Shown piece by piece: positions 34,924-42,977 of a stretch of 54,375 nucleotides of DNA. The notes under the pieces were generated by a model. The model worked only from the letters and a program-made list of their open reading frames with translations. It was not told the origin of the DNA and did no database searches. Made by a program: the position numbers and the translations under genes. The DNA lies in assembly GCA_904387305.1 (NCBI GenBank), contig CAJFLB010000022.1, positions 1-54,375 of the forward strand. The letters run 5' to 3'. The stretch is from an uncultured Clostridia bacterium. Its GTDB lineage: Bacteria; Bacillota; Clostridia; TANB77; CAG-508. Numbering within the stretch: the stretch's first letter is position 1; the number at the start of each line of letters is the position of its first letter.

Positions 34924-37218
34924 ATGAAAAAAATTAGAATATTCTTAGTATTTATTGCTATTACTTTAATATTTTTTCTAACGAATAATGTATTTGCAGC
35001 AGAAGAAACAACAAGGTTACTATATCAAGATATAACAATTAATGAAGATGGTTCTATAACTGTAAAAGAAGCAGCATGGCTTAATGGAGAATATAATGGA
35101 CGATTAAGAGATATTGATTTTGAAAACACTTATGCAACTACTTTTACAGGAATATATAGTAACTTTGCAGGAAATACAGATATATATAATGGAACATCTA
35201 TGAAAGATATAAAAGTATATGATATATCACAAGAAAATTTTCATTCCATGAGTGACATTGGAAATGTAGAAAATACTTATAAAGAAGTAAATAGTGCATC
35301 TAATGGGAAATATGGAGTTTATGAACTTACGCAAAGAAGTTCTGACACAGATTTTAAAATTTATTGTCCAGATAATAAAAACAAAGTTATCTGTATAGAA
35401 TATACCATAACAGATGCTGTAGTAATACATAATGATGTGGCAGAATTATATTGGAATGTTCTTGGTGAACGTTTTGAAGAAGATGTGCAAGATTTTCAGG
35501 TTTTGATACACTTGCCAGGAGAAGATAGTGATGTTAGAATATGGAGTCATGGACCATTAACAGGCGAAAATAAAATTCTAAATTCTAAAACATTATCTTT
35601 TACAGATACAAATGTTGATAGCTATACACCAGAAACTGTAAGAGTAATGTTTAATAAAGAGCTTGTGCCACTTGCAACAAAAAAATCAAATGTAGATGGA
35701 AGAGAGAATATATTAAGATATGAACAAATGATGGCAGATACAGCAAATCGAGAAAGAGAAAATGCAAAATTAGAATTAGAAAATGAAGCAAGTCAAGCTG
35801 TACTAGATTTAGAAGAAAATTCAAGAATATATTATTACAATACTGCATTAGAATTGGTAAATCAACTAGATGAACAAAGTGAACAAAAGCAGAACTTTTT
35901 AGATAGAATAGAGAAAACAAAAAATCTAGTTAATGAGAATTGGAAACAAAATTTACAATATAGTTTAGAAAGTTTAGAAGATGATAATTATGATTTTTTA
36001 ACTAGAAGTAGATTAGAAGATTTTAAAGAAGAAATAGAAGAAGGATTTGATGAAGAAGTAAAAGAAGAATATTTAAAAATCTATGAAAACCTAGAAGAAA
36101 TATTAAAAGCAAAAGAGGCTGGATTACGAAAAGGTTTCGCAATTTTTGTTATTATTATTAATTCAATCATAGGAGTTTTTGCTATATATATACTTATAAA
36201 AATAATAGATGAAAGACATAAATTTAAAGGACAATATTATAGAGACTTTCCGACTGAAGATAACCCAAATGTTTTAGAATACTTAATGAAAAGAAAAAGT
36301 ACAAATATAGGATTTTCAGCTACAATTTTAAATTTGATAAATAAAAAAATAATATCTTATGAACAAATTCCAAATAGTGAAGATATAACATTAATTCTTT
36401 TGGATGAAAAATATACTGGAACTAGTGCTGAAGCTGTTGTATTAAATCTATTATTCAAAATGGTTGGAAAAGATAAGAAATGTAAAATAAAAGATTTAAA
36501 AAATTATGGAAAAGGAACATATAATGCTAGAAGATTAATCAATAAAATTGATGAGTTTAAGAAAGTAACCAAAGAAGAGACTGGATATAAAGAATATTTT
36601 AAAGAAAATGGGGGAACAATTGCATATATCATTTTTGCTAGCATTAATTATATGATTAGTTTATGTATGGCATTTGGTGTATTCTATGGATTAAGTGACT
36701 GTGGGTTACAAGTTTTAGGATATCTTTTAGGAATCAGTGTTATCAATATTATTTATTTAGTTATAGGAAGTAAAGAGAAAAACAGAACATCCAAAGGAAA
36801 AGAGACATATTCCAAATGGTTAGCACATAAGAGATTTTTAGAAGATTTTAGTAAATTTGATGAAAAGGATTTACCTGAAATAACATTATGGGAAAAATAT
36901 TTAGTTACAGCCACTGTATTAGGTTGTGCTGACAAAGTTGAAAAACGAATGAAAATGTATATAACAGATATAAATCAAGGAAATGCAAATCAAATAGATA
37001 CAAATCTATTAATATATCAAAGTATCAATTTAAATTTAACAAGAAAGTTAAACAGAAGTGTGCAGTCAGCTATAAGTAATAGTACATCAAGTATAAGTTC
37101 ATCATCATATAGTTCAGGTGGGGGCTTTGGAGGCGGCTCATCTGGTGGTGGCGGACGGCGGAGGCCGGAGGAGGCGGCGGAGGTCGTTTCTAGGATAAAT
37201 TTAAAATACAGAGATTAA
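34924..37218 (+). CDS. DUF2207 membrane protein with a damaged glycine-rich tail
   Basis: 764 residues. A signal peptide (to about residue 26, NNVFAAEE) is followed by a DUF2207 extracellular domain (ITINEDGSITVKEAAW...) and a coiled region. A membrane segment lies near residue 403 (FAIFVIIINSIIGVFAIYILI), then a cytoplasmic domain (NPNVLEYLMKRKSTNIGFSATILNLI), two more helices near 565-610 and a Gly-rich C-terminus. Such proteins normally end in a poly-Gly tail. Here the frame shifts inside the GC-rich Gly repeat to RRRPEEAAEVVSRI and reads into the downstream terminator; another frame gives GGGGGGRF and TAG at 37191-37193. The function of DUF2207 is unknown. Confidence 0.85.
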   Translation: MKKIRIFLVFIAITLIFFLTNNVFAAEETTRLLYQDITINEDGSITVKEAAWLNGEYNGRLRDIDFENTYATTFTGIYSNFAGNTDIYNGTSMKDIKVYDISQENFHSMSDIGNVENTYKEVNSASNGKYGVYELTQRSSDTDFKIYCPDNKNKVICIEYTITDAVVIHNDVAELYWNVLGERFEEDVQDFQVLIHLPGEDSDVRIWSHGPLTGENKILNSKTLSFTDTNVDSYTPETVRVMFNKELVPLATKKSNVDGRENILRYEQMMADTANRERENAKLELENEASQAVLDLEENSRIYYYNTALELVNQLDEQSEQKQNFLDRIEKTKNLVNENWKQNLQYSLESLEDDNYDFLTRSRLEDFKEEIEEGFDEEVKEEYLKIYENLEEILKAKEAGLRKGFAIFVIIINSIIGVFAIYILIKIIDERHKFKGQYYRDFPTEDNPNVLEYLMKRKSTNIGFSATILNLINKKIISYEQIPNSEDITLILLDEKYTGTSAEAVVLNLLFKMVGKDKKCKIKDLKNYGKGTYNARRLINKIDEFKKVTKEETGYKEYFKENGGTIAYIIFASINYMISLCMAFGVFYGLSDCGLQVLGYLLGISVINIIYLVIGSKEKNRTSKGKETYSKWLAHKRFLEDFSKFDEKDLPEITLWEKYLVTATVLGCADKVEKRMKMYITDINQGNANQIDTNLLIYQSINLNLTRKLNRSVQSAISNSTSSISSSSYSSGGGFGGGSSGGGGRRRPEEAAEVVSRINLKYRD

Positions 37219-37244
37219 ACTAAAATTTTAATCTCTGTATTTTT
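37203..37244. terminator. Bidirectional terminator between the DUF2207 gene and smpB
   Basis: AAAATACAGAGATTAAA pairs with TTTAATCTCTGTATTTT around a short loop. Both genes' stop codons lie in the stem, which is why both proteins end with the same residues KYRD. Confidence 0.88.
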
Positions 37245-37686
37245 CTTTCATAGCTTGATTTATTCTTCTTTCAGCGTCTTTTTTTGCAATATCTTGACGT
37301 TTATCATACAATTTTTTACCTTTTCCAATACCTAATTCTAGTTTAACAAAATTTCCTTTGAAATAGATGCTAATAGGAATTAAAGTATAGCCTTTTTGTT
37401 TGGTAAGTCCAATTAATCGATTAATTTCTCTTTTTTTTAGCAAAAGTTTTCTGTCTCTTAATGGGTTTTTATTAAAAATATTTCCATGCTCATATGGACT
37501 AATATGCATACCAGATATGTAGACTTCACCATTTTTAATATTGGCATAACTATCTTTCAAATTTACTTTACCAGCTCGAATAGATTTAATTTCTGTTCCA
37601 AATAGGACCATTCCAGCTTCAATTTTATCTTCAATAAAATAATTATGATATGCTGTTGGATTTTTTGCAATTAACTTTGTATTCAT
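37228..37686 (-). CDS. smpB: SsrA-binding protein SmpB
   Basis: SmpB binds tmRNA and brings it to stalled ribosomes for trans-translation. The 152-residue protein has the OB-fold motifs [33 protein letters not shown] and [15 protein letters not shown], and the basic C-terminal tail [26 protein letters not shown] ribosome site precedes the start. No ssrA gene was seen in the window. Confident. Confidence 0.96.
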   Translation of the reverse strand: MNTKLIAKNPTAYHNYFIEDKIEAGMVLFGTEIKSIRAGKVNLKDSYANIKNGEVYISGMHISPYEHGNIFNKNPLRDRKLLLKKREINRLIGLTKQKGYTLIPISIYFKGNFVKLELGIGKGKKLYDKRQDIAKKDAERRINQAMKEKYRD

Positions 37687-37743
37687 ATAATTACCTCTTT
37701 ATTTTTTGAATATTATATCATAGATTATTCAATAATAAAATAG

Positions 37744-37776
37744 AACAGATAGAAATATCTTAAATTTCTATCTGTT
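37744..37776. terminator. Bidirectional hairpin between the 37.8-kb gene and smpB
   Basis: Perfect AACAGATAGAAAT / ATTTCTATCTGTT around ATCTTAA. It ends the upstream minus-strand gene. Confidence 0.7.
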
Positions 37777-37812
37777 TAGAACAATAGCGGGATTTTTCTA
37801 TTTAATAAAAAA

Positions 37813-38283
37813 TTAATCTCTTTTTGATTGATTATTTTCAGAAGAGATTCGCGTTGAATAATACCAAACAACTGCGATAATAGCAATTGCAGCAATACCT
37901 AAAATTAACCAAGTCCAAGCAGTTGCATTCATCCCCATAAAAGTTCCATTTCCATTTGTTGAAGTTCTTGCTGCTGTATAACCATCATTATTGGTATTTG
38001 TAACCATAGAAGTTGTATTTTTCATATCTTTTTCTAAATTATTTCCAGTTTCTTCAACTTTATTTCCTGCATTTTCCATTGTGTTTTTTGCTTTTTCAGT
38101 ACTATCATGAATAGTATTGCCTGCGTTATGCACAGCACCTTCAACAGCGTCTTCAGTATTGTTAACAGCATCTTTAACTGTATTTGATGCATCTTTTAGG
38201 AGATCCTCTACTGCAAAACATACAGAAAATGAAAATATAATAGCAATAATAATTGCAAATATAGTAACGAACTTCTTTTGCAT
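37813..38283 (-). CDS. Secreted, membrane-anchored LEA/apolipoprotein-like helical protein
   Basis: About 156 residues from the ATG at 38283 (AAGGAGG upstream; a longer form would start at 38337 without one). A signal peptide MQKKFVTIFAIIIAIIFSFS ends near FAVEDLL. Then come about seven 11-residue-like amphipathic units such as DASNTVKDAVNN, TEDAVEGAVHN, AGNTIHDSTEK and AKNTMENAGNK, typical of LEA-like or apolipophorin-like helices. An Asn/Thr/Gly linker and a C-terminal membrane helix (TAWTWLILGIAAIAIIAVVWYY) follow. It is probably displayed at the cell surface. Function unknown. Confidence 0.75.
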   Translation of the reverse strand: MQKKFVTIFAIIIAIIFSFSVCFAVEDLLKDASNTVKDAVNNTEDAVEGAVHNAGNTIHDSTEKAKNTMENAGNKVEETGNNLEKDMKNTTSMVTNTNNDGYTAARTSTNGNGTFMGMNATAWTWLILGIAAIAIIAVVWYYSTRISSENNQSKRD

Positions 38284-38392
38284 ATCTAATCCTCCTTTAA
38301 AAATATAATAAAATAATATTAGACGATATATTCTCATTAATATTATCTAAAAAATGTTGGAGAATTATACATGAAAAAATTTCATAGGATTT

Positions 38393-38607
38393 TTTCTCTA
38401 CTTTTCTAATTTAACTATATATATTTAAGTTCTCGAAGAAGCGTAAAGATTTGTCGACGCGAAAAATTGCTATGCAATTTTTCTGTGCAAAGTTGTTTTT
38501 TTATTGAATAGGAAACAATATGAAACCTTTGGATTTCACAATACAAAGTGAAAATAAATTTCTTATATTTTATTTTCAAAAGAAAAATCGTTTTTCCTAT
38601 TCAATAA
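38393..38607 (-). repeat. Dispersed inverted-repeat element, copy A
   Basis: A palindromic module (TTATTGAATAGGAAA 38511-38525 with its complement 38593-38607) is followed, in minus orientation, by the core GCAATTTTTCGCGTCGAC (complement of 38453-38470) and a segment matching TTAAATTAGAAAAGTAGAG. It is nearly identical, in reverse orientation, to 40394-40600. It fills most of the 368-bp gap between the two minus-strand genes. Confidence 0.75.
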
Positions 38608-38651
38608 AAAAAGATTTTAACTATTTTAGTCAAAATCTTAATTTTAAAAAT

Positions 38652-39056
38652 TTATTTACCTAATCTAATTAAAATTGCAATTGCTAATAAAATTAATAAT
38701 ATACCGATTGCAATTAGAATGATACTTAGAACATTAGATATTCCTAAATCACTTTCTGGTAAACTACTGCTTTGAACTGTTGTTGTATTGGCAGTAGATG
38801 AAGAACTGCTACTTGATGAAGAAGTATTTGTTCTAGAAGTGTTTGAAGTATTAGAAGTATTTGATGTATTAGAACTATTAGAAGTGTTTGATGTATTAGA
38901 GCTATTAGAAGTGTTTGAGCTATTTGAAGTATTAGATGATGTATTTTGATTATTTGTTTCGTTAATGTTCATATCAACTGCAAAAACATTTGTAGTAAAA
39001 GATAATAACATTAATAATATTAATACTATAGAAAATATTTTTAAATTTTTAATCAT
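38652..39056 (-). CDS. Surface-anchored Asn-Thr-Ser repeat protein
   Basis: About 134 residues from ATG 39056 (GGAGGT upstream). A signal peptide (NLKIFSIVLILLMLLSFTTNVFA) is followed by a low-complexity region of NTSNSS/NTSNTS repeats and a Ser run (residues about 35-95), then a C-terminal membrane helix (VLSIILIAIGILLILLAIAILI). Such linkers expose little structure and may be glycosylated. It resembles the Asn/Thr tail of the PBP in this window. Repeat number may vary by slippage. Confidence 0.75.
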   Translation of the reverse strand: MIKNLKIFSIVLILLMLLSFTTNVFAVDMNINETNNQNTSSNTSNSSNTSNSSNTSNTSNSSNTSNTSNTSNTSRTNTSSSSSSSSSTANTTTVQSSSLPESDLGISNVLSIILIAIGILLILLAIAILIRLGK

Positions 39057-39319
39057 TTTTTGTACCTCCATTAAAAACAAAAAAATTTATCTTGAGTTCT
39101 TTATTATGATATCACAAATACTAAAAACATGTCTAGTGTTTTTTTAAAAATGTAAAAATATATTTTTATTTATGATATATTATTAACTGAAATGAGTAGA
39201 AACTAGAAAAAAATACAACTGTTCAATTTATCATTGGATAGATGCATTAATATTTACATAAAGCTTGATAAAATTACAAAAATACATTATAATATACATC
39301 GAAGAAAGAAGGTAAAACA

Positions 39320-40357
39320 TTGGAAAAATATTTAGATTTAAAAAATACAACAGATTATTCTAAGTTAAAAGTAGTAGGAGAAATTATAAGAAATGGAGGA
39401 CTTGTTTTATTTCCAACAGAGACAGTATATGGATTAGGTGCTAATGGATTAGACGAAAATGCTGTAAAAAAAATATATAAAGCAAAAGGAAGAGAACAAG
39501 ACAATCCTTTAATTTTACATGTTTCTAATTTTGATATGGTATCTAAAATTGCTAAAAATATATCTGATATAGAATATACATTGATGAAGACATTTTGGCC
39601 AGGACCATTTACCATCATTTTAGATAGAAAAGAGATTGTTCCAGATATTGTCACTGCTGGGTTAGATACGGTTGGTATTCGTATGCCAAGTGGGTCAATT
39701 GCCAAAGAATTAATCTCTTATGCAGGGATTCCAATTGCTGCACCAAGTGCCAATGTTTCAGGAAGACCAAGTGGAACCAATATTTCAGATATTTTTGAAG
39801 AACTATCTGATAAAGTAGATTATATTGTTGATGGGGGAGAATGTGAAGTAGGATTAGAATCAACTGTGGTAAGAGTGGTTGATGGTATTCCAAATATTTT
39901 AAGACCTGGTAAAATTTCTCCAGAAGATATAAAAAAGGCAGTAGGTGTTGTAAAAATAGATGAACATATTTTAAAGAATATTAAAAATGATGAAAAAGTG
40001 CTATCTCCAGGAATGAAATATAGACATTATGCACCAAAAGCAGATTGTATATTAGTGTATAGTGAAAATAATGAAAAAATGATAAAAAAAATCCAAGAAA
40101 TTACCTCAAAATATACAAATCCATTAGTTATTGCTTGTAACGAAAATGCTAAATATTATGATGTAAAAAATAAAATTTTATATGGTTCTAAAGAAAATTT
40201 AAATGAAATTGCACAAAATATATTTAAAGATTTAAGAAAAGTAGACTCTTTTAAACCAGATATTGTTATTATTGAAGGGGTTAAAAATGATGAAATAGGA
40301 CTTGCCATTATGAATCGATTAATTCGTGCATGTGAATATCATTACATAAAAATATAA
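39320..40357 (+). CDS. tsaC: Threonylcarbamoyl-AMP synthase (Sua5/YwlC type)
   Basis: It makes threonylcarbamoyl-AMP from Thr, bicarbonate and ATP, the first step of t6A37 tRNA modification. The 345-residue, two-domain form is seen: a YrdC domain with GGLVLFPTETVYGLGANG, KAKGREQDNPLILHVS, FWPGPFTIIL, VGIRMPSG and APSANVSGRPSGTN, then the C-terminal Sua5 domain (MKYRHYAPKA). The start is TTG 39320 with GAAGGT upstream. It lies between the two inverted copies of the dispersed repeat. Confidence 0.95.
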   Translation: MEKYLDLKNTTDYSKLKVVGEIIRNGGLVLFPTETVYGLGANGLDENAVKKIYKAKGREQDNPLILHVSNFDMVSKIAKNISDIEYTLMKTFWPGPFTIILDRKEIVPDIVTAGLDTVGIRMPSGSIAKELISYAGIPIAAPSANVSGRPSGTNISDIFEELSDKVDYIVDGGECEVGLESTVVRVVDGIPNILRPGKISPEDIKKAVGVVKIDEHILKNIKNDEKVLSPGMKYRHYAPKADCILVYSENNEKMIKKIQEITSKYTNPLVIACNENAKYYDVKNKILYGSKENLNEIAQNIFKDLRKVDSFKPDIVIIEGVKNDEIGLAIMNRLIRACEYHYIKI

Positions 40358-40393
40358 AAGAAATCTTATACAGAAACAAAATAAAAGAAAATG

Positions 40394-40600
40394 TTTTCCT
40401 ATACAACAAGAAAAACAAATGAAAAACAAAGAATTTTAAGACAATACAAGTTGGTATTGTCTTATGTTATTGTATAGGAAAAATCGCTTTTCCTATACCA
40501 TAAAAAACAACATTGCACAGAAAAATTGCATAGCAATTTTTCGCGTCGACAAATCTTTACGCTTCTTCGAATATAGTTAAATTAGAAAAGTAGAGAAAAG
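40394..40600 (+). repeat. Dispersed inverted-repeat element, copy B
   Basis: TTTTCCTATACAA (40394-40406) pairs with TTGTATAGGAAAA (40470-40482), with an inner hairpin AAGACAATAC/GTATTGTCTT. Then come ATTGCACAGAAAAATTGC, the core GCAATTTTTCGCGTCGAC (40533-40550), and ATCTTTACGCTTCTTCGA. It mirrors copy A almost base for base over about 100 bp. The core also occurs at 24669-24686. A TCTCGCGAAGCGAGA hairpin adjoins it at 40602-40616. Confidence 0.75.
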
Positions 40601-40760
40601 TTCTCGCGAAGCGAGATTTGTCCTTGAAAATGACGCGGGCTTTAAAATATTCTAAACGAAAAAAATGTAAAAAAGCCTGCTATTGTTTTATATATTTTTT
40701 TAAAATAATTGTAACAAAAAGATATCTTTTTACACTAATAAAGTGAAAGGAGGAAAGGTT

Positions 40761-41261
40761 ATGCAGAATATGGAAGAAATATATAATAAATATTCAAAAA
40801 TTGTATATAAATATATATTCTGCTTAACAGGAAAAGAAGATATAGCTGAAGAAATCGTACAAGAAACATTTTTAGTAGCTGTTGAAAATATTGATAAATT
40901 TGAATATAAATGCAAATTATCAACTTGGTTATGCCAAATAGCAAAATATATTTGGTTTAATCGATATAAGAAGGAAAAAAAGAGAAAAGAAGTTCCGATA
41001 AATACTTTAGAAAATATATTATTTACAGAAGAATCTATAGAAGAAAGAGTTAGTCAAAAAGAAGAAAAATTGGAATTATTAAAAAACATACAAAAACTAA
41101 ATGAAGAAACTAGAAATGTGATGTATTTACGAATATTAGGAAATTTGGAATATGAAGAAATAGGGGAGATAATGGGAAAAACCTCTAATTGGGCTAGAGT
41201 TACTTTTTTTCGTGGAAAGCAAAAAATGAAAGGAGATAGAGAAAATGAAAAAGGAATGTGA
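40761..41261 (+). CDS. ECF-type RNA polymerase sigma factor
   Basis: A group 4 sigma factor of about 166 residues. Region 2 is in YNKYSKIVYKYIFCLTGKEDIAEEIVQETFLVAVENIDKF, and region 4 in LNEETRNVMYLRILGNLEYEEIGEIMGKTSNWARVTFFRGKQ. An in-frame GTG at 40743 precedes the AAAGGAGG site, so ATG 40761 is chosen. The next gene, a membrane anti-sigma factor, overlaps by 17 bases. The pair should respond to an envelope signal. Confidence 0.92.
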   Translation: MQNMEEIYNKYSKIVYKYIFCLTGKEDIAEEIVQETFLVAVENIDKFEYKCKLSTWLCQIAKYIWFNRYKKEKKRKEVPINTLENILFTEESIEERVSQKEEKLELLKNIQKLNEETRNVMYLRILGNLEYEEIGEIMGKTSNWARVTFFRGKQKMKGDRENEKGM

Positions 41262-41898
41262 AATTGTGCAAGACTTAATTTTTGGATATTGTGATGGTAC
41301 ATTAAATCCAGCCTCTAGAGAACTGGTAGAGAAACATTTAGTGAAATGTGAAGAATGTAAAAAAGTTTATAAAGAAATCAAAAAAGACAAAAAAAATGAT
41401 GATGATGATAAAATCGAAATTGATTATTTAAAAAGAGTCAATAAAAAATTAAAAAGAAAAAAAATTATGATAGTAATTTCTAGTATATGTATTGTGTTAT
41501 TGGTTGTTTTACATATCGTTGCATTTATTTGCTATTATCATGACCATACGACCATAGAGATTTTCATGAATAAAGATATATCGGAAGATCAAATGACAAA
41601 TATTCAAAATCAAATAAAAAATCAAACTGAAAATGTGGAAATTACATATGTTTCTTCAGAGAAACAATTAGAAAAAATGAAACAAAGATTTGAGGATAAT
41701 CAAGATTTGCTGGCAGGATATGAAGGAGAAAATAATATATTTTCACCATCTTTTATCATAAAAACAAAGACTATACAAGATATGGAAAAAATAGAAGAAA
41801 GTTTAGAAACTGTAGAAGGTATTAAGAAAATTTCTTCAACTTCTAGTAATCTATATGAATCTTTAATAATGAATATTTTTACTATTTTATACAATTAA
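41245..41898 (+). CDS. Zinc-finger anti-sigma factor with an FtsX-extracellular-domain-like sensor
   Basis: 217 residues. The N-terminus is a zf-HC2 anti-sigma domain: the ZAS residues His31, Cys35 and Cys38 in KHLVKCEEC. One membrane helix follows at about residues 74-97. The outer part (about 103-197) reads TIEIFMNKDISEDQMTNIQN, then VEITYVSSEKQLEKMKQRFE, LLAGYEGENNIFSPSFIIKT and VEGIKKI. This closely follows the pattern of the FtsX extracellular domain (VFLxxD.s..qi..l...I, V.YVSkeeAL..f, NPLP.sf.v, ve.i..l.GV..V). It may sense a peptidoglycan-hydrolase state like FtsX does. The fold is inferred. Confidence 0.82.
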   Translation: MKKECEIVQDLIFGYCDGTLNPASRELVEKHLVKCEECKKVYKEIKKDKKNDDDDKIEIDYLKRVNKKLKRKKIMIVISSICIVLLVVLHIVAFICYYHDHTTIEIFMNKDISEDQMTNIQNQIKNQTENVEITYVSSEKQLEKMKQRFEDNQDLLAGYEGENNIFSPSFIIKTKTIQDMEKIEESLETVEGIKKISSTSSNLYESLIMNIFTILYN

Positions 41899-41969
41899 CA
41901 TTAAAAAATAGATATAATTAATAAATAAAATTTTAAAAATGTTATAAACAAAAATTAGAGGGTGCACAG

Positions 41970-42125
41970 TTAAGTGCGTCCTCCTTTTGTTGCTGAGCCA
42001 GTGTTTTTTCTGGCCCGATAGGATTCTTCCTTAGCTTTTTTACGGCCTTTGGCGAATCCTTCTTTAAAAGCTTCTCTGAAAGTTTTTTCGCTTTTTTTGT
42101 CATTTGTTTTTTCCTTGGCCTCCAA
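41970..42125 (-). CDS. Small basic hypothetical protein
   Basis: A 51-residue frame from TTG 42125 to TAA 41970, with AAGGGAG about 9 bases upstream and an extended -10 promoter TGGTATAAT (42170-42162) further up. The product is very basic and helical (KTFREAFKEGFAKGRKKAKE, ending TGSATKGGRT). Base composition is more GC-rich than the surroundings, which supports coding. GCCTC/GAGGC around the start could form a small hairpin that hides it. A second frame (from an ATG at about 42101) is also open, so the choice is uncertain. It is the only gene-like content in the gap 41899-42304. Confidence 0.4.
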   Translation of the reverse strand: MEAKEKTNDKKSEKTFREAFKEGFAKGRKKAKEESYRARKNTGSATKGGRT

Positions 42126-42304
42126 GTTTAGAGGCTCCCTTTCTTGTTTTTTATACTTATTATTATACCATAAAGTGCTTTAAAACACATGATAGTCAAT
42201 TTTATCAAAATACAAAGAGCTTAATAAAATATTAATTGATAAAATTCCTAATTTATGATATATAATTAGTTAGAATAAAATATAGAAAAAGTTGGAGGAA
42301 TTTT

Positions 42305-42511
42305 ATGAGATGTCCTAATTGTGGAAGTACAAATATATCTAGTATTGTTGATACAAAAACCAGAACAAAAGGGTTTGATGGAGGAGATGCTTGTTGTGGC
42401 TATCTATTGTTTGGGTGGCCAGGAATTTTGTGTGGATTATGTAATACAGGAGATACAACAACAGAAACCAGAACAACTAATATTTGTAATGATTGTGGAA
42501 GAAGATTTTAA
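42305..42511 (+). CDS. Small zinc-ribbon protein
   Basis: 68 residues, MRCPNCGSTN at the start and CNDCGRRF at the end forming a CPxC...CxxC zinc ribbon, with CCGYLLFGWPGILCGLC between. Family role unknown. GGAGG precedes ATG. The stop overlaps the ATG of the next gene (TAATG), so the two are translationally coupled. Confidence 0.8.
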   Translation: MRCPNCGSTNISSIVDTKTRTKGFDGGDACCGYLLFGWPGILCGLCNTGDTTTETRTTNICNDCGRRF

Positions 42512-42885
42512 TGAAAAAGAGTACAAAAATAAAAACTTGGGCATTTTTCATGAGATTAGGAAATCGATGTGGTTGTCATCAAAGAGAAGATAGAAGTTTT
42601 AAAATAAAAGAGTGGCAATTTCCAATTTGTAGTAGATGTACGGGAATATTGGTTGGACAGTTATTAGGAATTTTAATATATATATTTCAGTTTCGAATTC
42701 CTATCTACATATCCGGTATATTTCTTTTAATCATGTTTTTAGATTGGTATATCCAATATAAAAAGATTAGAGAATCAACCAATATTAGAAGACTCATAAC
42801 AGGAACTTTAGCAGGAATTGCACAGGTTGCCATTTTTATTGAAATAATTTTCATGATAGGAAAATTTATTTCTTATCTATTATAA
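42511..42885 (+). CDS. DUF2085 membrane protein
   Basis: About 124 residues from ATG 42511. The DUF2085 signature GNRCGCHQREDRSF...FPICSRCTGILVG is visible near residues 12-45, followed by three membrane helices. The Cys-His motif suggests metal or redox binding, but no function is known. It overlaps the zinc-ribbon gene by one base. Confidence 0.85.
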   Translation: MKKSTKIKTWAFFMRLGNRCGCHQREDRSFKIKEWQFPICSRCTGILVGQLLGILIYIFQFRIPIYISGIFLLIMFLDWYIQYKKIRESTNIRRLITGTLAGIAQVAIFIEIIFMIGKFISYLL

Positions 42886-42977
42886 GAAACCTAACTTTGT
42901 TGTATATAGAAAAATTATACATAGAAAAATGATTTAACAATTTTATTTAAAATATGAATATAGAAAAGAAGGCAAAT

